Below, one piece after another: positions 34,599 to 43,861 of a stretch of DNA of 64,000 nucleotides. A program made the translations under genes and the position numbers. Numbering within the stretch: the first letter of the stretch is position 1; each line of letters starts with the position of its first letter. A model generated the notes under the pieces. It was not told the DNA's origin, searched no databases, and saw nothing but the letters and a program-made list of their open reading frames with translations. The stretch comes from Piscibacillus halophilus (GTDB lineage: Bacteria > Bacillota > Bacilli > Bacillales > Alkalibacillaceae). The stretch covers positions 1-64,000 of the forward strand of contig NZ_FOES01000002.1 in the NCBI RefSeq assembly GCF_900110685.1, read 5' to 3'.

Positions 34599-35009
34599 TT
34601 ATTTTTCCTGTCCTGCATGAAGGTCGTCTTGGTTAAATGAAAATGGAAGTAAATCTTTGACTTGAACCTCTTTAATTTCTTGATCTTTATTACTAATATA
34701 TACAGGCATTTCAGGATCAAAAAATTCGCTCATCACTTGTCTACAAGAACCACATGGTGGTACAGGTCTTGTTGTATTGGCTATTACCGCCATAGACTTA
34801 AATTGACGTTCCCCTTCTGACACTGCTTTAAAAATCGCAACCCTTTCTGCACAACATGTAACAGGGTAAGCCGCATTTTCGATATTAAACCCTTTATAAA
34901 CTTTCCCATCAGTTGTTAATAATGCCGCTCCAACAGGAAATGTTGAATACGGAACGTAAGCTTGACTTAACATACTTTTTGCTTCCTCAACTAGTTGCTC
35001 ACGATTCAT
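34599..35009 (-). CDS. cdd: Cytidine deaminase
   Basis: Deaminates cytidine and deoxycytidine to uridine forms for pyrimidine salvage. The zinc and catalytic motif TCCAERVAIF holds Cys53 and Glu55, and PPCGSC supplies Cys86 and Cys89; FNIENAAYP binds the nucleoside. The 136-residue length is that of the homotetrameric enzyme. In B. subtilis cdd lies elsewhere (with era), so its place here between ypsA and yppE is a local rearrangement. GGGGAGAAC precedes the ATG. Confidence 0.95.
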   Translation of the reverse strand: MNREQLVEEAKSMLSQAYVPYSTFPVGAALLTTDGKVYKGFNIENAAYPVTCCAERVAIFKAVSEGERQFKSMAVIANTTRPVPPCGSCRQVMSEFFDPEMPVYISNKDQEIKEVQVKDLLPFSFNQDDLHAGQEK

Positions 35010-35030
35010 GTCGTTCTCCCCTATTCTACC

Positions 35031-35381
35031 TTATTGATCCAATATTAAATTCAAATTGTATTGAACTGATTGATATAATTCAACAAAGCGTTTTTTTCTA
35101 ACATCATTAAAATAACTGTGCAAGATCATAATTTCTATATTATCTTTCGTGTTTTTTATTTGATTTGGAAAGATCGGTAATTTGTGTACATGAGTATTAG
35201 CTTCTTCTTCCCATTTTTCAATTTTTTCAAAGACGGGCGTTGCTTCCTGTTTCATTAAGTTAAAGTCATCATAATTTTTTCGGTCAAACTTACGTTCATA
35301 AAAATACCTATGATGCATCTCTTCTAAATCTCGATTTTTTATTTCTTCTGTTAGTCGCAAAAATTCCTCCACGTCAATCAC
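35031..35381 (-). CDS. yppE: YppE family protein (DUF1798)
   Basis: A 116-residue helical protein. The conserved stretch NTKDNIEIMILHSYFND near residue 85 and YDDFNLMKQEATPVFEKI identify the YppE family, a four-helix bundle of unknown function. The start is GTG at 35381 after GGCAAGG; an alternative is a later in-frame codon, so the start is tentative. It is 21 bases upstream of cdd on the same strand. Confidence 0.82.
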   Translation of the reverse strand: MIDVEEFLRLTEEIKNRDLEEMHHRYFYERKFDRKNYDDFNLMKQEATPVFEKIEKWEEEANTHVHKLPIFPNQIKNTKDNIEIMILHSYFNDVRKKRFVELYQSVQYNLNLILDQ

Positions 35382-35395
35382 CTTGCCTTCAAGTC

Positions 35396-35542
35396 TTACT
35401 TTACCATGAATTTTTGCGACACGCTATCATTTCTTTTCATATCTGGATTCACCATCTGCATACGTTTTTTTAAATGTTCCAATTCAATTTCCAAACGTTG
35501 TAGAGACTCTAATAAATATTCCTTATTATTAGGATACTTCAT
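35396..35542 (-). CDS. Small coiled-coil protein, 48 aa (unrecognised)
   Basis: ATG 35542 follows AAAGGAGGAG at ideal distance, and the frame runs 48 codons to TAA. The product begins MKYPNNKEYLLESLQRLE and continues IELEHLKKRMQM, a heptad-like helix, then a short tail. I do not recognise it. It sits between yppE and yppC, the position of yppD in B. subtilis, but it is shorter and I see no clear link. The strong ribosome binding site and 14-base gap to yppE argue that it is real and co-transcribed. Confidence 0.65.
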   Translation of the reverse strand: MKYPNNKEYLLESLQRLEIELEHLKKRMQMVNPDMKRNDSVSQKFMVK

Positions 35543-35638
35543 CGACATCTCCTCCTTTGCCTAACTAATTAGTCATTAGATTTTGAATTCCTTTACGTCC
35601 GACAAACAAAGAAGGAAAGTTACAAAGGTTCTTATGCT

Positions 35639-36601
35639 TTAGCTTTTTTCGACAGATTCATGTTTAATAGAACCTTTCATCGTTCCTAAATGTTTGATCC
35701 ATTGACGTTTTTTATAGAATGAATGATTAATCGGTTTTATGTTTTTAAGAGGCTCCTCTTTAAACCACCGTCTTTTAATTTTGGTATAAGCTGACCAATC
35801 AACGCGATAATCGTTAATTTGGTGTTGCGTATCGCGATAAAAATCTGTTAAATTATGACTCTGTGTTAATGGTGTCTCCATAAATTGTTCGTATTCCATT
35901 CGATCTCCTGTAACGTCTACATGATCAGCGAAAGATTTAAATAATGGGTATAAGTGGGGGTAAAACAAAATATTTGCGATTCTCTTACCGATCGCGATAC
36001 GTTTGTTGACACTTAAAAAATTAGAAACAAAATCACCATACAATTTACCTTGTTCGGTAGGAAGTAATACCGCATTAAAATGAACCATGTTTTGCCCTTG
36101 AAAAGGAATGGTTCGAAAAACTTTCCTTTTATAAGGTTGTTTCTCCATGATTGGCTGCTCGATTAAATTTTGTTCATTTATAATTTGTGCGTAAAGTAAT
36201 CGTTCTTCATCATGTTCCCTAAAATATCGATACCATTCCTCTTCGACAAAATTAGAAACTTGAAAATGCTTTAATAGGAAAAACAGTGGTGTTTCTTTTT
36301 CGACTGATAATTGATATATCAATAATTGAGGATATGCATCTTGAAAAATATACCAATTAATGCTTTCATAGGTTAAATAAAGTGACTTACGTTGATCTTC
36401 ACTTAAGAACTGTACATAAGGTTCGCTTTGCAAATCTGTCATATTCCACCCAGCATTCCTGGATACAAAACTTGCTAAAAAAGACCATTTAATTTCAGGA
36501 AACCGTTCATAAAAATTTAAATACGCTTTCGTTCTTGTTACATTATTTTGATTATGTATTTTCGTCTGTTCTTTAATATAGTTAACGATTAATGGAATCA
36601 T
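35639..36601 (-). CDS. yppC: YppC, DUF2515 family protein
   Basis: A 320-residue cytoplasmic protein of unknown function. The N-terminal motif NNVTRTKAYLNFYERFPEIKW with SFVSRNAGWNMTDL, and HFNAVLLPTEQGKLYGDFV further on, are typical of DUF2515. In bacilli it is conserved next to and divergent from recU, as here, with 92 bases between the two starts. It has no catalytic motif that I can name. Confidence 0.85.
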   Translation of the reverse strand: MIPLIVNYIKEQTKIHNQNNVTRTKAYLNFYERFPEIKWSFLASFVSRNAGWNMTDLQSEPYVQFLSEDQRKSLYLTYESINWYIFQDAYPQLLIYQLSVEKETPLFFLLKHFQVSNFVEEEWYRYFREHDEERLLYAQIINEQNLIEQPIMEKQPYKRKVFRTIPFQGQNMVHFNAVLLPTEQGKLYGDFVSNFLSVNKRIAIGKRIANILFYPHLYPLFKSFADHVDVTGDRMEYEQFMETPLTQSHNLTDFYRDTQHQINDYRVDWSAYTKIKRRWFKEEPLKNIKPINHSFYKKRQWIKHLGTMKGSIKHESVEKS

Positions 36602-36661
36602 GTTGTCAGCCTTTCTTAACTATTTTGTAATAGTATATCCAAATCTATTAGGATTAAAATT

Positions 36662-36670
36662 TGATATAAT
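36662..36670 (+). promoter_or_regulatory. Extended -10 promoter of recU-ponA
   Basis: TGATATAAT matches an extended -10. The -35 is weak. The recU TTG start is 24 bases downstream after GAGGAGG. Confidence 0.5.
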
Positions 36671-36693
36671 AATTGTATTGAGGAGGTATTAGA

Positions 36694-37326
36694 TTGAAGT
36701 ATCCAAAGGGAAGTCGTCATCATAAAAGTTCTACAAAACAACCAAACTATAAACAGCCGACTCAATTTGGAAATCGAGGAATGACCCTCGAAAAAGAATT
36801 GAATGAAACGAATAAATTTTATTTAGAAACCAATCAAGCTGTTATTCATAAAAAACCGACACCCATACAAGTGGTTCAGGTTGATTATCCAAAGCGTAGT
36901 GCAGCTGTCATAAAAGAAGCGTATTATCAACAACCATCTACCACAGATTATAATGGGATCTATAAAGGTAAATATATTGACTTTGAAGCAAAACAAACTA
37001 ATAATAAAACTTCCCTACCGTTCTCAAACATACACGAACACCAAGTCCAACACATGAGAAAAGTTGAGGAACATGGGGGAATTAGTTTCTTTATCATTCG
37101 TTTTAAAGCTTTGAGTGAAACTTTTTTTCTTCCCATACGTCAGTTTATAAAGGTTTGGGATCAGCAATTTGAGGGTAATAGAAAATCGTTACCCTACCAA
37201 TTCATCAAAGAAAATGGTCATATCATCCCATTTACCTTACAAAAGAAAGTCGATTATTTAACAATCATTGACCGTGTGTACTTCAATGGAGGAGATAAAG
37301 ATGAGTCAAGAAGTCAAAAGCCGTAA
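36694..37326 (+). CDS. recU: Holliday junction resolvase RecU
   Basis: Cuts four-way DNA junctions during recombination and aids chromosome segregation. Key motifs: NRGMTLEKELNETN at the N-terminus, DYNGIYKGKYIDFEAKQTNN (active-site Asp, Glu and Lys near 85-100) and FSNIHEHQVQHM. The 210-residue length is normal. The start is TTG at 36694, with GAGGAGG 8 bases before it. Its last 26 bases overlap the start of ponA, so the two are translationally coupled, as in B. subtilis. Confidence 0.95.
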   Translation: MKYPKGSRHHKSSTKQPNYKQPTQFGNRGMTLEKELNETNKFYLETNQAVIHKKPTPIQVVQVDYPKRSAAVIKEAYYQQPSTTDYNGIYKGKYIDFEAKQTNNKTSLPFSNIHEHQVQHMRKVEEHGGISFFIIRFKALSETFFLPIRQFIKVWDQQFEGNRKSLPYQFIKENGHIIPFTLQKKVDYLTIIDRVYFNGGDKDESRSQKP

Positions 37327-39907
37327 GGCAAAGAAACAAACAAAAAAGAAAAACAAAAAAATAAATTGGAAGAAAGTATTTATATCATTAGCTATTATTG
37401 GTGTCTTATGTATGTTCGTCGTAGCAGGTGTCATCTTTTCATATGTTAAAGATGCACCTCCATTAAATGCAGAAGAATTACAAGTACCATTATCGACTAC
37501 TATTTTAGACCGAGATGGTGAGGTCATTGCTGAATTGGGCGCTCAAAAACGTAAAGCCATCGATTATGATGAAATACCACAAGTGCTTGAAGAGGCTGTT
37601 TTAGCAACAGAAGACGTGCGCTTCTACCAGCATAATGGAATTGATTTAAAACGTATTGGTGGTGCAGTCATAGCTAATATTAAACAAGGTTTTGGGGCGG
37701 AAGGTGCAAGTACCATTACCCAACAGGTTGTAAAAAACGCATTTTTAACAACTGAAAAAAATGTTAAACGTAAAATTCAAGAACAGTATCTAGCTTTTAA
37801 ACTAGAGCAAGAATATAGTAAAGAAGAAATTTTAGCTATGTATCTTAATATTATCGCTTATGGTAAAGATATTTATGGGGTTCAAAAAGCTTCTGAAGCC
37901 TTTTTCGGTAAAAGTAATTTAGAAGACTTAACGTTAGCTGAAGCTGCTCTATTAGCGGGGATCCCGCAACGACCAAACGCTTATAACCCATTTATCGATC
38001 CAGAATTAGCTGAACAACGTCGTAACACTGTTCTTAACCTAATGGTTAAGCACGGGAAAATATCTGAAGCTGAAGCAGAAGAAGCTAAGGCGATTAAGGT
38101 TACTGACATGATTCAAGACAGTTATGAATCTGATATTCCTTACGAAGCATTTATTGAGCAAGTCTTAATTGAAACTGGCCAACACCTAGATGATGAAGTA
38201 GATGTTTATTCAGCCGGTTTAACCATTCACACAACATTAGATCAGGACGCACAGAAACATGTAGAACATTTATTAAGTAGTGAAGACAGTCCGGTTTACT
38301 TTGAAGATGATGAAGTTCAAGCCGGTGTTTCTGCTATTGACACGCAAACAGGTGAAATTCTCGCTATAGGTGGCGGACGTAATAAAGAAGGTATTTGGGG
38401 CGGTATGAACTATGCTATTAACTCAAATGGTCGCCAACCTGGTTCAACTATAAAACCAATTGTTGATTATGGTCCTGCTATAGAATTCGAAAAATGGTCC
38501 ACTTATCATCAATTCTTAGACGAAGAAGTGGATAACTATGGTGATAGTGATGATCAACTTAATAACTTTGATCAACGTTTCCGCGGCTGGATGACGATGC
38601 GTGAGGCATTATACCAATCCATCAACGTTCCAGCTTTCAAAGCATTTGATGAGGTCAGAAATAATCATTCAGATGAAAAGATTAAAGACTTTGCGCGTGG
38701 TTTAGGATTACCGTATGATGAGCCACTGTACCCTTCTGACTCTATTGGGGGACACCATCAATTCAACCCATTACAACTAGCGGGTGCTTATGCTGCTTTT
38801 GGTAATGGTGGAATTTATAATAAACCACATGCTGTAACGAAGATTGTGTATCCTGAAGGTGAGAAAGAAATTGATCTTAAACCTGAATCCAATATTGCAA
38901 TGGAAGACTATACAGCTTACATGATTACTGACATGTTAAAAGATGTTATAACACGAGGAACTGCTTCTGATGTCAATGTGGGCAACTTACCTGTTGCAGC
39001 TAAAACTGGTACAACAAATGACTCAAAAGATTCGTGGTTAGTTGGTTATACGACGAACTATACGATATCAGTATGGGCAGGTTACCCTTCTGAGAAAACA
39101 TTATCGACTGATGGTAAGAATATACCAAAAAACGTTTTTGGTAATTTAATGACTCACATGTCACAAGGTGTTGAGACTGCAGATTTTGAAAGACCAGATT
39201 CAGTAGTTGAAGTTGGAATTGAAAAAGGCTCAAGACCTGCTAAATTACCGAGTGATTACACACCAAGCGATCAAATTGTGACTGAACTGTTTGTTAAAGG
39301 AACAGAACCAACAGATGTATCTGAAGAGTTTGACCAACTTGACCCTGTCAACAATTTATCAGCTGAGTTCGATGAAGAACGTGGTGTTATTGAAATTTCT
39401 TGGGACCATCCACAAGACGATGATGATATTAACTATAGAGTTCGAGTATCAGTAGATGGAAGTGAGATGCAAGATGTTACCACACTAGACGAAACATTGA
39501 TTGTATTTGATGAAATCTCACCTGATACGTCATACACGTTTGAAGTAACGGCTGTTTCCGATGATAACGAATCAGAACCAGCTCAAACTTCCATCGAGAC
39601 TCCTAAAGAAGAGGACGAAGAGGAATCCGATCCCTTAGACGATTTCCTTGATGAAGACGAAGATGAACAAGAAGACAACCAAGGCAACCCTGGTAATGGA
39701 AATGGTAATGGAAATGGTAATGGAAATGATGATGGAAATCAGGATAATGAAGAAGGCAACCAAGATGAAGAAGAAAACGAAGAAGGCGAAGAAGACCAAA
39801 ATGAAGAAGATGAAGAAAGTGACAGTGACGACAATGACAACGGAGATGGCGAGGAAAACGAAGAAGAAGGCTCTACTCTAAACGATGTTATTAACCAAGA
39901 AGACTAA
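37301..39907 (+). CDS. ponA: Bifunctional penicillin-binding protein 1A/1B (PBP1)
   Basis: Polymerises and cross-links peptidoglycan. Order: basic cytoplasmic start, membrane helix (about 25-50), glycosyltransferase family 51 domain (60-240; ATEDVRFYQHNGID with the catalytic Glu, STITQQVVKNA), transpeptidase domain (QPGSTIKP with catalytic Ser near 381, SIN, KTGTTNDSK near 568), a fibronectin type III domain (about 690-770), and an extreme Asp/Glu/Asn-rich tail of about 95 residues with a Gly-Asn repeat. ATG 37301 follows GGAGGAG inside recU. Its helper GpsB is encoded nearby. The tail is longer and more acidic than I expect for B. subtilis, fitting a saline environment (inference). Confidence 0.96.
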   Translation: MSQEVKSRKAKKQTKKKNKKINWKKVFISLAIIGVLCMFVVAGVIFSYVKDAPPLNAEELQVPLSTTILDRDGEVIAELGAQKRKAIDYDEIPQVLEEAVLATEDVRFYQHNGIDLKRIGGAVIANIKQGFGAEGASTITQQVVKNAFLTTEKNVKRKIQEQYLAFKLEQEYSKEEILAMYLNIIAYGKDIYGVQKASEAFFGKSNLEDLTLAEAALLAGIPQRPNAYNPFIDPELAEQRRNTVLNLMVKHGKISEAEAEEAKAIKVTDMIQDSYESDIPYEAFIEQVLIETGQHLDDEVDVYSAGLTIHTTLDQDAQKHVEHLLSSEDSPVYFEDDEVQAGVSAIDTQTGEILAIGGGRNKEGIWGGMNYAINSNGRQPGSTIKPIVDYGPAIEFEKWSTYHQFLDEEVDNYGDSDDQLNNFDQRFRGWMTMREALYQSINVPAFKAFDEVRNNHSDEKIKDFARGLGLPYDEPLYPSDSIGGHHQFNPLQLAGAYAAFGNGGIYNKPHAVTKIVYPEGEKEIDLKPESNIAMEDYTAYMITDMLKDVITRGTASDVNVGNLPVAAKTGTTNDSKDSWLVGYTTNYTISVWAGYPSEKTLSTDGKNIPKNVFGNLMTHMSQGVETADFERPDSVVEVGIEKGSRPAKLPSDYTPSDQIVTELFVKGTEPTDVSEEFDQLDPVNNLSAEFDEERGVIEISWDHPQDDDDINYRVRVSVDGSEMQDVTTLDETLIVFDEISPDTSYTFEVTAVSDDNESEPAQTSIETPKEEDEEESDPLDDFLDEDEDEQEDNQGNPGNGNGNGNGNGNDDGNQDNEEGNQDEEENEEGEEDQNEEDEESDSDDNDNGDGEENEEEGSTLNDVINQED
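39692..39727 (+). repeat. 12-bp tandem repeat in ponA tail (3 copies)
   Basis: GGTAATGGAAAT is repeated three times exactly (39692-39703, 39704-39715, 39716-39727), encoding Gly-Asn pairs; a decayed copy follows. Slippage here would alter tail length in frame. Confidence 0.9.
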
Positions 39908-39912
39908 ATAAT

Positions 39913-39946
39913 AAAAACGAGGCTGATCATTTTCAGCCTCGTTTTT
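39913..39946. terminator. Bidirectional terminator between ponA and nth
   Basis: AAAAACGAGGCTGA pairs with TCAGCCTCGTTTTT around a 6-base loop. On the minus strand the 5' arm is the last coding bases of nth. Confidence 0.88.
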
Positions 39947-40583
39947 TCATGCGCTTTTGCCCTTCTCGGCAAATATCTAATAATGGACATTCAGGACAAT
40001 TAGGATTTTTAGCTTTACAATGATAACGTCCAAAGAAAATCATTCGGTGATGAGTAACACTCCACTCTTCCCTAGGTACTTTATTCATTAATGTTTTTTC
40101 AACTTCTAACACTGAGTCTTTCCAACGACAAATACCTAATCGTTTAGAAACTCGTTCGACGTGTGTATCAACAGCGATGGCAGGTTCGCCAAATGCCACG
40201 GACATAACGACATTAGCCGTTTTCCTCCCCACCCCTGCTAAGTTAATTAACTCTTGATAGTTAGAAGGTACCTGACCATTATGTTTTTCGATTAAATCAG
40301 CACTTAATTTTCTTATGTTTTTAGCTTTATTTCGATATAGACCAATTCGTTTAATATCATTTTGTAACTCTTCTAAAGATACAGCTAAATAATCCTCTGG
40401 TGTTTTATATTTTTTAAACAAATCTGGTGTCACTTTATTAACTAAAGCATCTGTTGCTTGAGCAGATAAAACAACAGCGACTAATAATTCAAATTCATTT
40501 GAGTGTGTTAATTCACACTCTGCATCTGGAAACATTTCTTCAAGTGCATCTAAAACTTGTCTAACCCCTTTTTTATTTAACAT
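39933..40583 (-). CDS. nth: Endonuclease III
   Basis: A DNA glycosylase/AP lyase that removes oxidised pyrimidines. The helix-hairpin-helix LAGVGRKTANVV (catalytic Lys near 120), the catalytic Asp in AVDTHVERVSKRLG and the [4Fe-4S] cysteines in CKAKNPNCPECPLLDIC are all present. The 216 residues are a full-length protein. It follows dnaD by 10 bases. Its end overlaps the terminator shared with ponA. The gene ypoC, which I recall between nth and ponA in B. subtilis, is not here. Confidence 0.96.
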   Translation of the reverse strand: MLNKKGVRQVLDALEEMFPDAECELTHSNEFELLVAVVLSAQATDALVNKVTPDLFKKYKTPEDYLAVSLEELQNDIKRIGLYRNKAKNIRKLSADLIEKHNGQVPSNYQELINLAGVGRKTANVVMSVAFGEPAIAVDTHVERVSKRLGICRWKDSVLEVEKTLMNKVPREEWSVTHHRMIFFGRYHCKAKNPNCPECPLLDICREGQKRMKKRG

Positions 40584-40593
40584 TGTCTCCCCC

Positions 40594-41274
40594 CTACTCT
40601 TCTAGCCAATTGTAATATACAGAAGTATCTCTTTTAGGCTTTTGTGTCTGTTGATTTGACTGAGCACGATGAGTTTGATTGGATTGTTTAGTTTCGTTTA
40701 CACTTTTTATTCCTTTTTTCTTCCACTCATTTAAGATTCGATCGATATATCTGAAATTCAATTTTCCCATTAAAACTGCTTCGCGTAATGCCGCTTTAAT
40801 TAAAGCAGGTTTAAAACGATCATCATCCAACCAGTAACTAATCGTTTCAATCTCAATCGGAGATAATGCCCGTCCAAATTCTTGTTCAATTAGATTAAAC
40901 AATTTCCCCTCTTCATCTTTCGATTGAGTTACTTCTTGGTCTACTTCATACAGTTTTTCAATTAAAGGAGTGATTGAATACCACTCATGCACCACTTGTT
41001 GGTCATCTTCAAATTGATCGATTGTTAAAAGACCTTGATTACGCAGTTTTTTTAACACATTTGAAACGTCATTAGAGTTAATTGTCATGTGATTGGCTAT
41101 TTGGTCAAATGAAGGTAATAAATCGCCTTCTTTCTGCCATCTAATAATTTGTAAAATAACCATGAGATCCACTTCGGTTAATCCTAAAGAGTGATAACCT
41201 TTAATAAGGAGAGATGGAATATTAATTTGGTCAACTAAAATCTTTTGATATGAAAATGGTAAGTTCAATGACAT
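40594..41274 (-). CDS. dnaD: DNA replication initiation protein DnaD
   Basis: A primosome protein that works with DnaB and DnaI to load the replicative helicase. The N-terminal winged helix (1-100; GLTEVDLMVILQIIRWQ, LRNQGLLTID) precedes the DDBH2 domain (about 125-195) with FGRALSPIEIETISYWLDD and the YIDRILNEWKKKGI signature. ATG 41274 follows AAGGTGG and gives 226 residues; the 41316 start has no site. A hairpin separates it from asnS upstream. Confidence 0.94.
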   Translation of the reverse strand: MSLNLPFSYQKILVDQINIPSLLIKGYHSLGLTEVDLMVILQIIRWQKEGDLLPSFDQIANHMTINSNDVSNVLKKLRNQGLLTIDQFEDDQQVVHEWYSITPLIEKLYEVDQEVTQSKDEEGKLFNLIEQEFGRALSPIEIETISYWLDDDRFKPALIKAALREAVLMGKLNFRYIDRILNEWKKKGIKSVNETKQSNQTHRAQSNQQTQKPKRDTSVYYNWLEE

Positions 41275-41302
41275 ACCCACCTTTGAATATTCTAATAGAA
41301 AG

Positions 41303-41325
41303 AGATGACTCAACACGGAGTCATC
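41303..41325 (-). terminator. Hairpin between asnS and dnaD
   Basis: GATGACTC (41304-41311) pairs with GAGTCATC (41318-41325), with a T-rich minus-strand tail. It may end or reduce asnS transcription before dnaD. Confidence 0.6.
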
Positions 41326-41335
41326 CCTCTGTAAC

Positions 41336-42634
41336 TTATGGATATAAACGATTTAGTAATCTAGGGAATGGAATTGTTTCACGAATATGTTCGGTTCCAG
41401 TGATCCAAGCCACTGTTCGTTCAAGACCTAACCCAAAACCTGAGTGAGGTACACTTCCGTATTTTCTTAATTGTAAATACCATTCATATGCAGGTCCGTT
41501 CAATTGATGTTCATCATAACGTTGTTTCATTAACTCTAAATCATCAATACGTTCTGACCCTCCAATAATCTCACCATAACCTTCTGGTGCGATTAAATCT
41601 GCACATAACGCAACTTTTGAATTATTTGGATCAGGTTTCATATAGAAAGCCTTAATTTCAATAGGGAAATGAGTAATAAAAACAGGTTTGTCATATGCTT
41701 CCGCAATGGCTGTTTCATGTGGGGCCCCAAAATCATCTCCCCAGTCAATATCGTCAAAACCTTTATCTTTTAAGAATTGAATAGCATCATCATACGTAAT
41801 TCTTGGGAATGGAGCCTTAATGTTTTCTAACTTCGATGTATCACGCTCAAGAGTTTGTAATTCAATCTTACAGTTCTCTAAAACGGATTGTACAACGTGA
41901 GAAACATAATTCTCTTGTATTTTTAGGCTTTCTTCATGATCTATAAACGCCATTTCTGGCTCAATCATCCAAAACTCAATTAAGTGACGTCTCGTTTTAG
42001 ATTTTTCAGCTCTAAACGTCGGACCAAATGAGAACACTCTTCCCAATGCCATTGCCGCTGCTTCCATATAAAGCTGACCACTTTGTGATAAGTACGCATC
42101 TTCATCAAAATATTTAGTATGGAAGAGTTCCGTTGTTCCTTCAGCAGAAGCTCCAGTAAGAATTGGAGGATCTACTTTGACGAATCCTTCTTGATTAAAG
42201 AACTCATATGTCGAGCGAATTATTTCGTTTCGTACTTTCATAATGGCATGCTGTCTTTTAGAGCGTAACCATAAGTGTCGATGGTCCATTAAAAATTCCG
42301 TACCATGTTCTTTTGGCGTAATAGGATAATCTTCCGCTTCATGAATCACCTCAAGGTCCGAAACCTGTAGCTCATATCCTAAAGGACTCCTGTTGTCTTC
42401 TACCACCTTACCTGTTACGTATAAAGAGGTTTCTTGTGTTAAAGATTTAGCCATTTCAAAAACTTCTTCTGATACAGCGGACTTAACGACGACCCCTTGT
42501 ATAAACCCTGTTCCATCTCTTAATTGTAGAAAGGCAATCTTACCGCTTGAACGTTTATTATGTAACCAAGCGCCAATGGTCACTGTTTCTTCTAAATGAT
42601 TTTTAACCGTAGCTATAGTCGCTTTCAACGTCAT
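41336..42634 (-). CDS. asnS: Asparaginyl-tRNA synthetase
   Basis: Charges tRNA-Asn. An OB-fold anticodon-binding domain (1-110; [24 protein letters not shown]) precedes the class II catalytic core with motif 2 [22 protein letters not shown] and motif 3 [15 protein letters not shown] near the end. Length 432 is standard. It lies 12 bases downstream of aspB on the same strand. No T-box leader is visible in that short gap, so it is presumably expressed with aspB, which provides aspartate for asparagine. Confidence 0.97.
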   Translation of the reverse strand: MTLKATIATVKNHLEETVTIGAWLHNKRSSGKIAFLQLRDGTGFIQGVVVKSAVSEEVFEMAKSLTQETSLYVTGKVVEDNRSPLGYELQVSDLEVIHEAEDYPITPKEHGTEFLMDHRHLWLRSKRQHAIMKVRNEIIRSTYEFFNQEGFVKVDPPILTGASAEGTTELFHTKYFDEDAYLSQSGQLYMEAAAMALGRVFSFGPTFRAEKSKTRRHLIEFWMIEPEMAFIDHEESLKIQENYVSHVVQSVLENCKIELQTLERDTSKLENIKAPFPRITYDDAIQFLKDKGFDDIDWGDDFGAPHETAIAEAYDKPVFITHFPIEIKAFYMKPDPNNSKVALCADLIAPEGYGEIIGGSERIDDLELMKQRYDEHQLNGPAYEWYLQLRKYGSVPHSGFGLGLERTVAWITGTEHIRETIPFPRLLNRLYP

Positions 42635-42646
42635 ATCCTCCTTGCT

Positions 42647-43831
42647 TTATAATGAGTATTTTTCTACGAATCGTTTAATGCGTTTAGCAGCTTCTTCTAA
42701 CTGATCCAATGATGTTGCATATGATAAACGAACATTGTCTTCTGATCCAAATCCTGACCCTGGAACGATGGCCACTTTCTCTTCTTCTAACAATTGGGCA
42801 ACCCATTCATCAGTCGTATTAAATGGAGAAGCCTTTACGACTTCTTTTACATTCGGAAATAAATAGAATGCTCCATCTGGTTTCACACATGTAACATGAG
42901 GAATTTCAATAATCCAATTGTATAACTTATTTAAGCGCTCTTCAAAAGCTTTCTTCATCTTGTCAACTTCTTCTTCAGAATGCTCATATGCCGCAATGGC
43001 AGCATATTGTGCAATTGATGTCGGGTTTGAAGTAGCGTGGGATACTAGATTGGACATTGCTTTAATGACCTTCTCGTCCCCTGTAGCATATCCTATTCTC
43101 CAACCAGTCATGGAATGAGATTTACTTACACCATTAATAATAATGGTTTTTTCTTTTAGTTCCGGTGAAACAGAAGCAATGGAAACGTGATTCTCATTAC
43201 CGTAAATCAATTTTTCATAAATTTCATCCGACACAATCCATAAATCATGTTTAAGAGCGATTTCTCCCAATGCTTTAAGCTCTTCTACACTATATAACAC
43301 ACCTGTCGGGTTACTTGGTGAATTAAGGATGATTGCTTTAGTTTTAGGTGTGATCGCTTCTTCAAGCTGCTCAGGTGTTAATTTAAAATTATTCTTCTCT
43401 TGCGCTTTAACAAAAACAGGCTTCCCTTCCGAAAGCTTAATTTGTTCTGGGTAACTGACCCAATATGGAATTGGAACAATGACCTCATCGTCTTTATTAA
43501 GCAGCACTTGAAAAAGGGTATATAATGCGTGCTTTGCACCCGTGGTAACAATGATTTGATTACGAGTATAATCAAGCTCATTATCTCTTTTAAACTTATT
43601 AATGATGGCATCTTTTAATTCAACTAAACCGCCAGCTGGTGTATACTTTGTCTTTCCTTCATCCATTGCTTTTTTAGCAGCATTCAGAATATAATCTGGA
43701 GTGTTAAAATCTGGTTCTCCTGCTCCTAAACCAATCACATCATGTCCTTCTGCTTTTAATGCTTTAGCTTTAGATGTTATTGCTAATGTACTTGATGGTG
43801 TAAGAGCTTGGACTCTTTCTGCTAGTTTCAT
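42647..43831 (-). CDS. aspB: Aspartate aminotransferase
   Basis: A PLP enzyme interconverting aspartate/2-oxoglutarate and oxaloacetate/glutamate. Family I motifs: GAGEPDFNTP, the PLP-Asn in LNSPSNPTGVLYS, the Schiff-base Lys in INGVSKSHSMTGWRIGY (about 236) and the substrate Arg in NVRLSYATS. The 394-residue length is normal. GGAGGAG precedes the ATG. It is co-oriented with ypmB, 30 bases upstream, and with asnS. Confidence 0.96.
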   Translation of the reverse strand: MKLAERVQALTPSSTLAITSKAKALKAEGHDVIGLGAGEPDFNTPDYILNAAKKAMDEGKTKYTPAGGLVELKDAIINKFKRDNELDYTRNQIIVTTGAKHALYTLFQVLLNKDDEVIVPIPYWVSYPEQIKLSEGKPVFVKAQEKNNFKLTPEQLEEAITPKTKAIILNSPSNPTGVLYSVEELKALGEIALKHDLWIVSDEIYEKLIYGNENHVSIASVSPELKEKTIIINGVSKSHSMTGWRIGYATGDEKVIKAMSNLVSHATSNPTSIAQYAAIAAYEHSEEEVDKMKKAFEERLNKLYNWIIEIPHVTCVKPDGAFYLFPNVKEVVKASPFNTTDEWVAQLLEEEKVAIVPGSGFGSEDNVRLSYATSLDQLEEAAKRIKRFVEKYSL

Positions 43832-43861
43832 ATGTAAACATCTCCTCCTATTAATTCCTGT

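Noticed and set aside
39000-39233. Minus-strand 77-codon frame inside ponA
   Set aside because: Opposite-strand shadow of a clear transpeptidase domain, with no start signals.
39692-39727. CRISPR-like direct repeats
   Set aside because: The units are contiguous 12-mers inside a coding frame without spacers.
39648-39881. Plus-strand frame rich in Met, Lys and Thr
   Set aside because: It is the alternate frame of the repetitive acidic ponA tail; composition follows from the repeat.
42635-42646. T-box leader before asnS
   Set aside because: Only 12 bases separate aspB and asnS, too short for a T-box; none of its conserved blocks is seen.
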